From positions 5,890,001 to 5,954,000 of the forward strand of contig OW818658.1 of assembly GCA_942492815.1 (NCBI GenBank): 64,000 bases of DNA. The letters run 5' to 3'. Positions 1 to 8,426 of the stretch are shown here, in pieces. The DNA comes from JAEUWI01 sp942492815. Lineage in GTDB: Bacteria; Hydrogenedentota; Hydrogenedentia; Hydrogenedentales; JAEUWI01. A model generated the notes under the pieces. The model was not told the DNA's origin, ran no database searches, and saw only the letters and a program-made list of their open reading frames with translations. The stretch's first letter is position 1. Every line of letters begins with the position of its first letter. Position numbers and translations under genes: made by a program.

Positions 1-1868
1 TTAAACTGCCCTTGTTTCGGAAATCCGCGATATTTCGCCTGACTCCGCCCCAGAATGCTCCCCTCCAGCGGGATCGCGCTGTCCACCGTGCCCTTATCCA
101 CGGCCACACTCAGCTCGCTGTAGGCCGCATCGCCCAGCACTACGCTCAAGTCGCCCTCTTCCACTTTGATATCCATATCGCCAGCCATCCCGTCCAGCGC
201 CAGAATCCTGACATTCCCCAGGCTGTTCCGGACGGTGACCGCGCCGCCCGGCTTATCGATGATGGTGCCCCCCTTCACGCAGGTCGAGGTGAGGGTGCCG
301 GTGACGCGCTCGAAGAAGGAATCCCCGTAGCGCGCCGATGCCTCCACCGTACCCGCGGCCCCGGAGACCCGGATGCCGCCGTTCTTGTTGGTCAGCGTGA
401 GCGGCCCCGCGCAGTCCGACGCGCTCACCGCGCCCGCCGTCTGCTCGACGGTGGCCTGGCCCACGCTACCGCTGACCCGCGTGTGGCCGTCTTCGGCCAT
501 CACCGTAACCGGAAGATTACGGGGATATCGTATTTTCAGATTGATGCGATAGTCGCTGCACGCCAGCGCGGCCAGGTCGCCCGTAAGCAGGGTGCGGACC
601 GTAAGCCGGTCGGCATCTTTCTGAACCTTCAGTGGCAGCACATCCAGCGCGGCGCGGGCCTTGGAGGCGCTGGGCACCCAGGCGATGCGGGTGGCGGAGA
701 TGTTCACGCCGGGATCGTCGGAGGCCTCCAACACGATATCCCCCCGCACGGCCTCGATCTGCAGGCGCGTGTAGGGCGTCACGGTGTGGTTCTCGGAGAC
801 GATCTCGTCGTAGGGCTTGTCTTGTCCCTGGGGGCCCGTGGCCACGCCGCCGGGGTTCCCCTCGAACTCCACCCGGATTTCGCCGATCGTCGCGCTGATG
901 TCGATGCGCTGCTTCGCATCCGGGCTACCATGGCGCGCCAGGATTCGGGGCCCCTGCTCGGATCGTGTCACGGGCAACTGCGAATCGATGGAGCCATAGA
1001 GCGCCGTCGCGGTCAGGTCGGGCTTCGCATCGGGCGGCAGCAACAGGTGTACCGCCGTGCTGTAGCCGATCATGTCGAAGGAAGCCTCGGGCTGGAGATT
1101 GCGCACGGCCACGCTGCCCCCGAAGCTGTTGATCTGCAGCCCGCCCGCCACCTCGCTGAACTCGGCCTGGCTGTCGTGGAGCTGAAACTGCCCCCCCGCC
1201 TTCAGGCCGGCCGCGCGCAGGGGAAAGGGGCCTCGCACTCGGGCCTTCACCGCGCCGCCGATATCGCCCAAGTCCACCATGCCATGCTGGGACTCCAACG
1301 CCACAAAACCGCCCACGCCGCGAACGTAGGTGTCGCCGAAGGCGTTGTCCACCACCACGTTGGCCCCCCGGGGCACGGTGATATAGAGATTGGCCTCCAT
1401 CGACACCGCGCCCATGTCGAGGTGGCGATCCGGCAGCACCGGGCGCACCTGCACCAGATCTTCCCCGGTCACGATCTGCACATCGATAGAGCGGGAGATC
1501 TCCTCCGCCACGCTGGCCGATTCGGCACCGGCGACCACCTTGGCGTTGATACGGACCACCCGCTCGTCCCAGGTGTCGATGTGGATCTCGCCAAATTCGT
1601 TGGAAACGGATACCAGCGGTGTCGGGCCGGTCTCTTTGCGTTCGCTGACGTCGCGCTCTTTGGTAAAGTCCGCCGGCTTCTCATCGTCCAGCCCCATTCC
1701 GGGCCCGAAGATGCCCTCGGCCTTCTCGCCGAAGTTGCGCATGCCCTTGCCCACTTCATCCAGGAAGGACTGGGTCTTCTCCAGCAGGCCCCCGTCGTTG
1801 GCCGCAGGCTGCGCCACCGATACGCCACAAAAAAGCAGCAGGGCGATAAAAGTACCTATACGAGTCAT
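1..1868 (-). CDS. DUF4097-type beta-strand repeat envelope protein (partial)
   Basis: The frame is open from an ATG at 1868 to the left edge, so the C-terminus is missing. It begins with a signal peptide (MTRIGTFIALLLFCGVSVAQ), then a charged linker. About 550 residues follow of short repeating beta-strand units rich in patterns such as VRVNA, DVQIVTG and GGLQINSFGGSVAVRN, the look of the DUF4097/putative adhesin right-handed beta fold. No catalytic residues are visible. It is probably exported to the periplasm or cell surface. It lies downstream of a sigma/anti-sigma pair on the same strand, a frequent setting for this family, but a 325-bp inverted-repeat element sits between them, so co-transcription is uncertain. 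The long open frame on the opposite strand here is an antisense shadow, rich in H, R and G with no domain. Confidence 0.75.
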   Translation of the reverse strand, partial: MTRIGTFIALLLFCGVSVAQPAANDGGLLEKTQSFLDEVGKGMRNFGEKAEGIFGPGMGLDDEKPADFTKERDVSERKETGPTPLVSVSNEFGEIHIDTWDERVVRINAKVVAGAESASVAEEISRSIDVQIVTGEDLVQVRPVLPDRHLDMGAVSMEANLYITVPRGANVVVDNAFGDTYVRGVGGFVALESQHGMVDLGDIGGAVKARVRGPFPLRAAGLKAGGQFQLHDSQAEFSEVAGGLQINSFGGSVAVRNLQPEASFDMIGYSTAVHLLLPPDAKPDLTATALYGSIDSQLPVTRSEQGPRILARHGSPDAKQRIDISATIGEIRVEFEGNPGGVATGPQGQDKPYDEIVSENHTVTPYTRLQIEAVRGDIVLEASDDPGVNISATRIAWVPSASKARAALDVLPLKVQKDADRLTVRTLLTGDLAALACSDYRINLKIRYPRNLPVTVMAEDGHTRVSGSVGQATVEQTAGAVSASDCAGPLTLTNKNGGIRVSGAAGTVEASARYGDSFFERVTGTLTSTCVKGGTIIDKPGGAVTVRNSLGNVRILALDGMAGDMDIKVEEGDLSVVLGDAAYSELSVAVDKGTVDSAIPLEGSILGRSQAKYRGFPKQGQF

Positions 1869-1912
1869 AGAGCAGTTCCGGTGGTCAAAAACGCGCCATC
1901 GTTCACGCCGCG

Positions 1913-2237
1913 TAGGGACAGCGTCGCCCCGTGACACGGATATGCGTGAGACGCCAAACGCAATTTACTTCGCCCGGACGAACGAGACCCGCTGCGACCG
2001 GCGGGGCTGTCCTGTTGTTTGACGTCGTGATTGAGCGCCATCAGGGCGGACCCCACCTTCGTGGAAGAGCCAATTGAAATAAATCTGACGCGGCGCGGGG
2101 CTGCGTTGAGCGCGCGGGCTGCCCACACCAACAACAGGACAGCCCCGCCGGTCGCAATGAATCGGGCTCGGTTGGGATAAGACGATTGCCACATAGCACA
2201 CTTCGCAGATTGGTGTCACGGGGCGACGCTGTCCCTA
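1913..2237. repeat. Nested inverted-repeat (MITE-like) element
   Basis: The 494 bases between the DUF4097 gene and the anti-sigma gene hold no convincing gene. They contain two nested perfect inverted repeats. The outer pair is 25 bp (1913-1937 against 2213-2237, beginning TAGGGACAGCGTCG). The inner pair is 27 bp (1993-2019 against 2130-2156, beginning TGCGACCGGCGGGG). The arrangement looks like a small non-autonomous mobile element or a long fold-back structure. No transposase frame is inside, and I see no clear target-site duplication. Confidence 0.8.
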
Positions 2238-2362
2238 AGGCACCTTCATGGTTAAAAAAAATTAGCACAGATCGCAGACGCCCCGCTCGGGACCTTCCGG
2301 CTGTGCTTTCGCGCCCTGGGGGGCGCGGACTGCATGCAATGTCCGTACTCGGGGCCGAGCCG

Positions 2363-3058
2363 TTAGAGGCTGCCGCCCTCGACATAAATATTGCGCAGGT
2401 CTTTCAGATAGGTGTGGAGCACATGGGTCGCGCGAACGTTGTTCGGGTTGCGCTCCAGCGCCGAAATCGCCGCCGCGATGTCGTCATCGCGCGACTGGAC
2501 CACGCGCATCTGCTCCTGCTCCTGGGGGGTCTGGGGCGCTGCGCCGTTCTTCGACTTGATCGCCGCCGAAAGGGTTTGCACCTCCTCCGCCACATCCAGC
2601 GCCGCCTGGCGGATCGCCTCGGGCGACTGGCCGCTCTCCGCCACCACGGGAACGCTCGGCTGGAACACCGGCGCCGCGCTTTGCTGCTCCGGCGAACCCA
2701 CGAAGGCCGCGAAGGTCAGCCCGGCCACCACCACCATGCCCGCCGCGCACGCACAGGCCTGGGCCACTTTCCACGCCGCCCGCAGGGGGCCCGAACTGCG
2801 CTTCATCTCCGAGCGGGCTTGCTTGCCCGCCATGAGGATCTGAGCGGTCAATTCGCTGTCGGCTTCCAACTCGGGAGCGGACGACACGAAGGCCAGGGAT
2901 TCCTGTATGGCGCGTACTTCCGCCTGACAGGCCGCACACTGGCTCAAGTGGGATGCGATGGTGCGGTCAATCGCGGCGCGATTGTCCACCAGATTCTCCG
3001 CATACGCCAGCAAGGCCTGCTTGCCGGGATGGGGCCGTATTTTCGTTGCTATTTGCAT
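2363..3058 (-). CDS. Zinc-finger anti-sigma factor (membrane-anchored)
   Basis: This 231-residue protein probably holds the upstream ECF sigma factor inactive. The N-terminal part carries the ZAS signature H-x3-C-x2-C (HLSQCAAC, about residues 36-43). A single hydrophobic segment follows (VAQACACAAGMVVVAGLTFAAFVG, about 98-121) that would span the membrane. The C-terminal half is a polar helical region with no recognised domain. I chose the ATG at 3058; an in-frame ATG at 3166 would add 36 arginine/glycine-rich residues that do not look like protein and would run into the sigma gene. It lies about 100 bp downstream of the sigma gene on the same strand, the usual operon order. What releases the sigma factor cannot be read from the sequence. 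Confidence 0.85.
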   Translation of the reverse strand: MQIATKIRPHPGKQALLAYAENLVDNRAAIDRTIASHLSQCAACQAEVRAIQESLAFVSSAPELEADSELTAQILMAGKQARSEMKRSSGPLRAAWKVAQACACAAGMVVVAGLTFAAFVGSPEQQSAAPVFQPSVPVVAESGQSPEAIRQAALDVAEEVQTLSAAIKSKNGAAPQTPQEQEQMRVVQSRDDDIAAAISALERNPNNVRATHVLHTYLKDLRNIYVEGGSL

Positions 3059-3162
3059 TCGCCTAGGTACCCTGTAACGCACTCTTCCATCCGAAGCGCC
3101 CCCGCCTCGACCCCTCCCAATAAGGGCCGCGCGCCACGGCGCTCTCCCGGCGCCTGAAACCA

Positions 3163-3834
3163 TCAAATATACTCGCGATACTTTTCGAGGTAGGGCCGCA
3201 GCGCCCGCTCCGCACGCACAATACGCGATTTGATGGTCCCGACCGGGACTTCAAGCACTTCCGCGATCTCTTCGTAGGAAAGATCCTGGAAGCGACGCAA
3301 TACAAATGTTTCACGCTGGTGCTCGGGGAGGTGCCGGAGCGCTTCGTTCACCGCTTCCGAGATCTCGCCGCGCTGGAACGCCGCCAGGACGTTCGCCCGC
3401 TCATCGCCCACGTGATCCATGGGGTTGAAGGCTTCGTCGTCCTCGTGGTTCCACCAGCTCGAGATGCTGAAAAATTTCGGGCGACGCTTGCGCCGGGCCC
3501 ATTCCTTGGACACAATATTGGATGCGATCGTGTAAAGATAGGTCGTGAACTTCGCCGTCGGCTGGTAGCGGGCACCGTTGCGGACCAACGCCAGAAACAC
3601 TTCCTGGGTCAGTTCTTCCGCAATGTGGCGGTTCTGCACCATCCGGAAGACATAGTTCAGCACGCCCTTCTGGTGGCGTCGAACCAGCACGGCATAGGCG
3701 TCTTCCGAGCCCTGACCATGCTCCAGCATGAGCGCTTCATCCGTCCAGGTCGCCAGCGGGCCATCGCCACGCTCCACAACCCGCAACATCGGCTCCGCTC
3801 TTAACGGGACTACATTCTCTAAGCCATCGGCCAT
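3163..3834 (-). CDS. ECF (RpoE-like) RNA polymerase sigma factor
   Basis: A sigma-70 family, extracytoplasmic-function protein of 223 residues. Region 2 runs from about EDAYAVLVRRHQ through EELTQEVFLAL to TYLYTIASNIVSKEWARR. Region 4 is a helix-turn-helix (LPEHQRETFVLRRFQDLSYEEIAEVLEVPVGTIKSR) near the C-terminus. The linker between them is longer than usual and acidic (NHEDDEAFNPMDHVGDE). I chose the ATG at 3834; the frame continues to a TTG at 3867 without a better ribosome-binding site. The zinc-finger anti-sigma gene follows, so the two probably form one regulatory unit. A GGAACC on the minus strand at 3904-3909 could be part of an autoregulatory ECF promoter, but I see no matching -10. 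Confidence 0.92.
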   Translation of the reverse strand: MADGLENVVPLRAEPMLRVVERGDGPLATWTDEALMLEHGQGSEDAYAVLVRRHQKGVLNYVFRMVQNRHIAEELTQEVFLALVRNGARYQPTAKFTTYLYTIASNIVSKEWARRKRRPKFFSISSWWNHEDDEAFNPMDHVGDERANVLAAFQRGEISEAVNEALRHLPEHQRETFVLRRFQDLSYEEIAEVLEVPVGTIKSRIVRAERALRPYLEKYREYI

Positions 3835-4315
3835 AATCGTGTTTTCATCCCCGGGGTTCTGTCCCAATCGTTCTGAGGGGATATATCCTGTCGTTGTGGT
3901 AAAGGTTCCAGAAAAAAATATTTCTTTCTTGGGCCATCAGTATAGCAGAGTCGAAGGCAAAAGCCATCCTCGGAACAGGAGCGTTTTAGGCCTGGGCTAA
4001 TTTCGCTGCCTGGTCGATATTAAGGGCTTTACATTTATTCTCACCCGCCACGGGGACCCCTGCCATCCCCCCGCGAGTGGGCCTGTCGGTTCAGTGCCGG
4101 GGTGACGATGTCGGTAGTCCAATTCAGAAATTACAGAGGTACTGTCATTCCCGCGCATGCGGGAATCCAGTGCTTTCACGCAGTTCACGTAGCACAGTCT
4201 CTGGATTCCCACTTTCGTGGGAATGACAGAACGTCGTAAGTCAGTTTCAGTGGTCGAGTTTTTGGGTTAAATCGACAACTCCCTTCGCCGAGATGAACGT
4301 GTCTCTCGGTATTCC
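3835..4315. other. Intergenic region with REP-like hairpins
   Basis: About 480 bases between the divergent-side start of the sigma gene and the 3' end of the pilT-like gene. No gene is supported. The left half is the sigma-factor leader. The right half holds the paired palindromes listed separately at 4143-4228. A looser GC-rich palindromic patch at about 4045-4110 may be a decayed copy of the same repeat. Confidence 0.6.
4143..4228. repeat. Inverted pair of REP-like palindromes
   Basis: Two 28-bp units face each other (4143-4170 and 4201-4228). Each is a hairpin on its own: TTCCCGC-gcat-GCGGGAA in the first and TTCCCAC-tttc-GTGGGAA in the second, flanked by TGTCA and CCAG. Together they also form a larger imperfect inverted repeat. 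This CATTCCCGC...GCGGGAATCCAG form is a widespread bacterial intergenic palindrome. It lies just downstream of the pilT-like gene and could end that transcript. Confidence 0.8.
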
Positions 4316-5410
4316 CTACTTCGCCGCCTTCTTCGCCTTCTTCACCGGCACATCCTCGCCGCCGCCGCTGCCCTTCAGGTCCTTCGGGTTCTTCATCAGC
4401 GCCAAGGCGTCTTCTTCCGAGATCAGTCCGCCGTTGTACAGATTCTTCACCGAACGGTCCATGGTGATCATGCCGTCGCGCGTACTCGTCTCCACCACGC
4501 TGTACACCTGATGCGTCTTGCCTTCGCGAATGAGGTTGGCCACCGCCGTGTTGTTCACCAGCATCTCGCAGGCGAGCACCCGGCCCGTGTTGTCCAGATT
4601 CGGCAGGAGCCGTTGGGAAATGATGGAGTGGAGCGTCATGGAGAGCTGAAAGCGGATCTGCTGCTGCTCATGGCCGGGGAACACGTCGATGATGCGGTCC
4701 ACGGTCTGGATGGCGTCGTTCGTGTGGAGCGTCGCGAAGACCAGGTGGCCCGTCTCCGCCGCCGTCAGCGCCGCCTTGATCGTCTCCAGATCGCGCATTT
4801 CGCCGATAAGGATCACGTCCGGATCCTGGCGCAGCACGTACTTCAGCGCCGTGGGGAAGCTGTTCGTGTCGCCGCCCACTTCCCGCTGATCCACGATGGA
4901 CCGCTTGTGGGTGTGTACGTATTCGATCGGATCTTCCACCGTGATGATGTGGCAGGCCCGATCGTTGTTGATCAGGTCGATGAGCGCCGCCTGCGTCGTC
5001 GTCTTGCCGTGGCCCGTAGGCCCCGTCACCAGCACCAGGCCCTGGCGCACATTGGCAATTTCGCGCACGGATGCTGGCAAGCCCAGGTCGTCAATACTCG
5101 GGATCTTCTCCGGAATCGGGCGAAACGCCGCCGTCACCGCGCCCTTCTGGCGATAGACGTTCACCCGGAAGCGGTGGCGACGCCCCGAAGCCAGCGAAAA
5201 GTCCAGCTCCTTGTGCGCCAGGAAATGCTCCCGCTGCTCGTCCGTCAGGAAATCAAAAATCAGCTTCTCCGTCATCTCCGGCGTTAACGCATCCGTCCGG
5301 CTGCGAAACAACTGGCCATGGATCCGCAGAATCGGCGGCGCTCCCGCGCTGATCAGCAGATCGGAGGCCTTTTCCTGGGCAACAAGGTCAAACAGGTCAT
5401 GAATATCCAT
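4316..5410 (-). CDS. pilT: PilT-type twitching motility / type II secretion ATPase
   Basis: A 364-residue hexameric secretion-family ATPase of normal PilT length. The N-terminal PAS-like domain holds ASDLLISAGAPPILRIHG. The ATPase core has Walker A GPTGHGKTT (about 127-135; the usual serine is replaced by histidine), the Asp box VEDPIEYVH, Walker B with GEMRDLETI, and the His box ATLHTND. PilT powers pilus retraction in the cytoplasm, but no pilin or pilus assembly gene is in this window, so the partner machine is unknown. The C-terminus is lysine-rich (PVKKAKKAAK). I chose the ATG at 5410 (MDIHDLFDLV); the longer frame to 5485 is translated from the CAATTGTC repeats upstream. A second PilT-like ATPase lies at 23366-24868. 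Confidence 0.9.
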   Translation of the reverse strand: MDIHDLFDLVAQEKASDLLISAGAPPILRIHGQLFRSRTDALTPEMTEKLIFDFLTDEQREHFLAHKELDFSLASGRRHRFRVNVYRQKGAVTAAFRPIPEKIPSIDDLGLPASVREIANVRQGLVLVTGPTGHGKTTTQAALIDLINNDRACHIITVEDPIEYVHTHKRSIVDQREVGGDTNSFPTALKYVLRQDPDVILIGEMRDLETIKAALTAAETGHLVFATLHTNDAIQTVDRIIDVFPGHEQQQIRFQLSMTLHSIISQRLLPNLDNTGRVLACEMLVNNTAVANLIREGKTHQVYSVVETSTRDGMITMDRSVKNLYNGGLISEEDALALMKNPKDLKGSGGGEDVPVKKAKKAAK

Positions 5411-5430
5411 GCGGGGAACGCTCCGAATTA

Positions 5431-5570
5431 ATTGACAATGGACAATGGATAATTGACAACGAAAAAAACAACAAACAATGGGCAATGGCGATTAAACAAG
5501 GAAAGTTGGGCACTGACTGTGGACTCTCTCTCCGTTGTCCATTGTCAATTGTCCATTGTCAATTGTCAAC
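5431..5570. repeat. CAATTGTC/CCATTGTC repeat arrays in inverted arrangement
   Basis: Two short arrays flank a 73-bp spacer between pilT and murB. The left array (5431-5460) reads ATTGACAATGGACAATGG and then AATTGACAAC. The right array (5534-5570) is built of the complementary units GTCCATTGTC and AATTGTC and ends GTCAAC. They can pair into a long imperfect stem. The right array overlaps the last codons and stop of murB, so murB's 3' end was either invaded or shaped by the repeat. Confidence 0.75.
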
Positions 5571-6438
5571 TGATAATACGTACTTCTTCTTCCAGCACCA
5601 CCCCATGCTCCTCCGCCACCTTCCCCTTCGCCAGCGCGATCAAATCCAGCACATCCTGGAAGCGCGCGTTGTTCTCGTTCATGATGAAATTCGCGTGCAT
5701 TGGACTGATGATCGCCCCGCCCAGGCGCGTTCCCTTCAGGCCGCAGGCCTCGATCAAGGCCCCCGCGTGGCCGCCTTCGGGATTCTTAAACACGCTCCCG
5801 CAGCAATACCCTTGGGGCTGCTTCTCCAGCCGGCGCTGCTTGTAGTGGGCATAGATCGCCCGCTGATCCGCCTCCGCCGGGGTGAACGCGAAGGTCCCGC
5901 CCAGGATCACATCCCCCGGCGCGCAAAATCTCTGGCCCCGATAACCGTACAGCTCGGGCGTCATCGGCACCGTCACCAGCCCCGACGGCTTCATCACCTC
6001 CACCGACTCCATCCACTGGCACGTGCTCCCCTTCACCGTGCCCGCATTCATATAGATCGCGCCGCCGACGGACCCCGGAATGCCCGTGAAACCGCCCACG
6101 CCCTCATAGTTGTGCTCCAGCATCACGTTCCGAACCATATCATCCAGATCGCGGCCCGATCCCACATAATACGTGTGCTCCCCCACCGCCTCCATCCGGC
6201 GCAACTCCGTGGTGAACAACACGATGCCATCATAGCCCGCGTCATCGATCAACACGTTCGAACCGCCCCCCAGGATCAGCTTCTTCCCCGGTTGCCCCTG
6301 CATCCAGCGAAACGCCAGCTCCACCTCCACCTCATCCCGCGGCAACAGCGCAACCCGCGCCGGCCCCCCGATGTTATACAGGGTACACGGCGCCAGCGGA
6401 TAATCAAGACGAGCAAAATCAAAGGGTGGTGTGTTCAT
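5566..6438 (-). CDS. murB: UDP-N-acetylenolpyruvoylglucosamine reductase (MurB)
   Basis: A cytoplasmic FAD enzyme of peptidoglycan synthesis that reduces UDP-GlcNAc-enolpyruvate to UDP-MurNAc with NADPH. The sequence shows the FAD-binding segments YNIGGPA (21-27), LGGGSNVLIDD (56-66) and GIPGSVGGAIYMNAG (119-133). The catalytic serine lies in CGSVFKNP (Ser215 by my count), and HANFIMN is near the C-terminus. At 290 residues it is the short form common outside Enterobacteria. The usual YGYRxSxF motif appears as YGYRGQRF. I chose the ATG at 6438; one at 6450 would add four residues and neither has a clear Shine-Dalgarno. The stop codon lies inside a repeat array. Other mur genes are not adjacent. 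Confidence 0.95.
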   Translation of the reverse strand: MNTPPFDFARLDYPLAPCTLYNIGGPARVALLPRDEVEVELAFRWMQGQPGKKLILGGGSNVLIDDAGYDGIVLFTTELRRMEAVGEHTYYVGSGRDLDDMVRNVMLEHNYEGVGGFTGIPGSVGGAIYMNAGTVKGSTCQWMESVEVMKPSGLVTVPMTPELYGYRGQRFCAPGDVILGGTFAFTPAEADQRAIYAHYKQRRLEKQPQGYCCGSVFKNPEGGHAGALIEACGLKGTRLGGAIISPMHANFIMNENNARFQDVLDLIALAKGKVAEEHGVVLEEEVRIIS

Positions 6439-6752
6439 GGAAAGTAGCATACCGCATATGGGGTGCTAGTTCCCAGTGGGCGGAGAGAATCGGATCAGTG
6501 CACCACGCCAATCTTAGGATTGAACAACAGATTATTGGTCGAATCATCGTTTCAGATTCCGGAACGCTTGCTACTAAGTGACCGCTCTAGTAGAATTCAA
6601 GCTATTCAGGGCGCTGTTTGGGATTGCGGAGGGTAGTCTTGTGGCAGTAATTTCCCAGAATCCACCCGATTCCCCGTTCGCAAGCGCAAAATTTCACTGG
6701 CCCGAAGTGTGCACCTCGCCCGGTAACGATATGGAAATCGAAAGGATATTGC
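6439..6752. other. Intergenic region upstream of the defence operon
   Basis: About 310 bases between the divergent murB and methyltransferase genes. It must hold both promoters, but I see no convincing -35/-10 pair. Short open frames on both strands lack family features and are not called. Base composition already drops here toward the lower GC of the island. Confidence 0.5.
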
Positions 6753-8426
6753 GTGAAGTCACTTTCCAAGTCCACCAAGACTCCCAATAGCCCTCCGGCC
6801 TTCTTAGATCTCTTCTGCGGTTGCGGAGGATTTACGTTGGGAATGATGCGTGCCGGATTTCACTGCGTGGCCGCAATAGATTTTGATCCGCGTGCAGTGT
6901 CCGTGCTGAAAGAAAATGTCGGAAACTTAGACGAAGCCAAGTGCCCTACCGCCCCACAAATAATTGAGCGAGATTTAACAAGCTTTACGCCCAACGAACT
7001 CGCTTCTCTTACTAAAGTGGACCAAGTCGATGTGATTGTGGGGGGGCCGCCGTGTCAGGGGTTCAGTACGGCCCGTCAGGTTGATGGTGCCAATCATGGA
7101 GAAAGGCTCAAGGAAGATCCACGTCGCCATTTGTACCGATACTTTCTCAAGTACATCGATTACTTCCAGCCCAAAGTATTTGTCATGGAAAACGTGCTCG
7201 GTCTACGGACCGCTGCGGGTGGACAGTATTTCACGAAAGTCCAAAGTGAAGCACGCTCATTGGGTCGGGAATCTGGGAAACCTGGTTATCGTGTTCAATC
7301 ACAGATTGAAGATGCGTGGATGCTCGGAGTACCCCAAAAGCGACGGCGGCAACTGATTATTGGTGTTCGAAATGACCTGCCGGGATATTTCCCGACCGAA
7401 CTCCATTCTGCAAGAGGGTCGAGTTTCGAGACTACCTTGGGCGCAGCAATCGGAGATCTGCCTGCACTTAAAGCAGGGGATGGACTCAATGAATGTGCCT
7501 ACGACTTGGAGCGGAGACGGTCCCATTATGACGAGTATGGAAAAGTTGCTCGGTGGTACCTCCAGGACGTCTTGGAAATCGGGCGAGCAAAGAAACTGAC
7601 CAATCACATATCTCGACCACACAACAGTCGAGATCTACGCGACTTTAACAGGCTCAGGGAAGGTGAAAACTCTCTCACGGCCCTTCGAGACCGGGGTGTT
7701 GAGTTTGAGTTCCCGTATGATAGGAACTCATTCAAGGATCGATATACCAGGCAATCCAGATCGCAGGCCTGTTCCACCATCGTCGCGCATTTGGCAAAAG
7801 ATGGGCTGATGTTTATTCATCCGACCCAACCAAGGTCACTTACCCCTCGAGAAGCGGCACGAATCCAGAGCTTTCCCGATTGGTTCAAATTTCCCGAAGC
7901 TCGCACTCACGCATTTCGAATGATAGGGAACGCGGTTCCACCCCTGATTGGCCGCGCCATCGGAGAGGAGTTGCGCAATTTCTTGGAGAAAACCCTCCCG
8001 AATCTGGAGAAACGAACAAAGTCGGGCATCTCTGCCAAGGTTATGGTACCCGACAGCGCCGAAACTGCCGCTGCAATTCTCGCACCATTCGCGGCCGCCG
8101 ACAAGAGCCGATGCAAAGCCTCGACTCGGAAAGACTTACTCTGTGCGTGGGGTGCAATGCTTTATCTATTTCCGGGACTCCATCCGGAGAATGCAGCAGA
8201 CCACGGACCCGACCTTGTAGAATGGGAGGAAGGCGAAAGGTTGTTTCCGCATCTTACTCCCGACATGAAGTTTTACTATGACCGAAGTGGCTGGCCAATT
8301 GCATTTAGGGAACTCGCGAACGAAGCTTGGCGGCGCTATCGGTCAAAGGAAATCCGTGAGGAGGAGTTCTACTGCGTGGATGCTCAGATGGCTGGGCTAG
8401 GAATCGTACGGGAATTGATAGCGTGA
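6753..8426 (+). CDS. DNA (cytosine-5-)-methyltransferase with C-terminal extension
   Basis: Transfers methyl groups from S-adenosylmethionine to cytosine C5 in a specific DNA site. Motifs in order are I (FLDLFCGCGGFTLG, 17-30), IV (GGPPCQGFS, catalytic Cys101), VI (ENV, 146-148), VIII (QKRRRQ, 195-200), IX (RQSRSQACSTIVAHLAKDG) and X (MIGNAVPPLIGRAIG). Target recognition is expected between VIII and IX. About 135 residues beyond motif X form an extension I do not recognise. The start is GTG at 6753, supported by AAAGGA at 6741-6746. It opens a same-strand cluster and overlaps the GHKL gene by four bases (GTGA). It could protect self DNA for the downstream effector genes, and the Vsr gene at the operon end fits m5C repair. 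The island has lower GC than its flanks, a sign of transfer. Confidence 0.93.
   Translation: MKSLSKSTKTPNSPPAFLDLFCGCGGFTLGMMRAGFHCVAAIDFDPRAVSVLKENVGNLDEAKCPTAPQIIERDLTSFTPNELASLTKVDQVDVIVGGPPCQGFSTARQVDGANHGERLKEDPRRHLYRYFLKYIDYFQPKVFVMENVLGLRTAAGGQYFTKVQSEARSLGRESGKPGYRVQSQIEDAWMLGVPQKRRRQLIIGVRNDLPGYFPTELHSARGSSFETTLGAAIGDLPALKAGDGLNECAYDLERRRSHYDEYGKVARWYLQDVLEIGRAKKLTNHISRPHNSRDLRDFNRLREGENSLTALRDRGVEFEFPYDRNSFKDRYTRQSRSQACSTIVAHLAKDGLMFIHPTQPRSLTPREAARIQSFPDWFKFPEARTHAFRMIGNAVPPLIGRAIGEELRNFLEKTLPNLEKRTKSGISAKVMVPDSAETAAAILAPFAAADKSRCKASTRKDLLCAWGAMLYLFPGLHPENAADHGPDLVEWEEGERLFPHLTPDMKFYYDRSGWPIAFRELANEAWRRYRSKEIREEEFYCVDAQMAGLGIVRELIA

Noticed and set aside
12..1934. 640-codon plus-strand frame over the DUF4097 gene
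   Set aside because: Its product is H/R/G-rich without domains, while the minus strand has a signal peptide and regular beta repeats. It is an antisense shadow of a high-GC gene.
5485..6447. 320-codon plus-strand frame over murB
   Set aside because: It begins inside the CAATTGTC repeats and encodes an R/H/P-rich shadow.
6578..6790. Small plus-strand frame upstream of the methyltransferase
   Set aside because: It overlaps the methyltransferase start in another frame and has no family features or clear ribosome-binding site.
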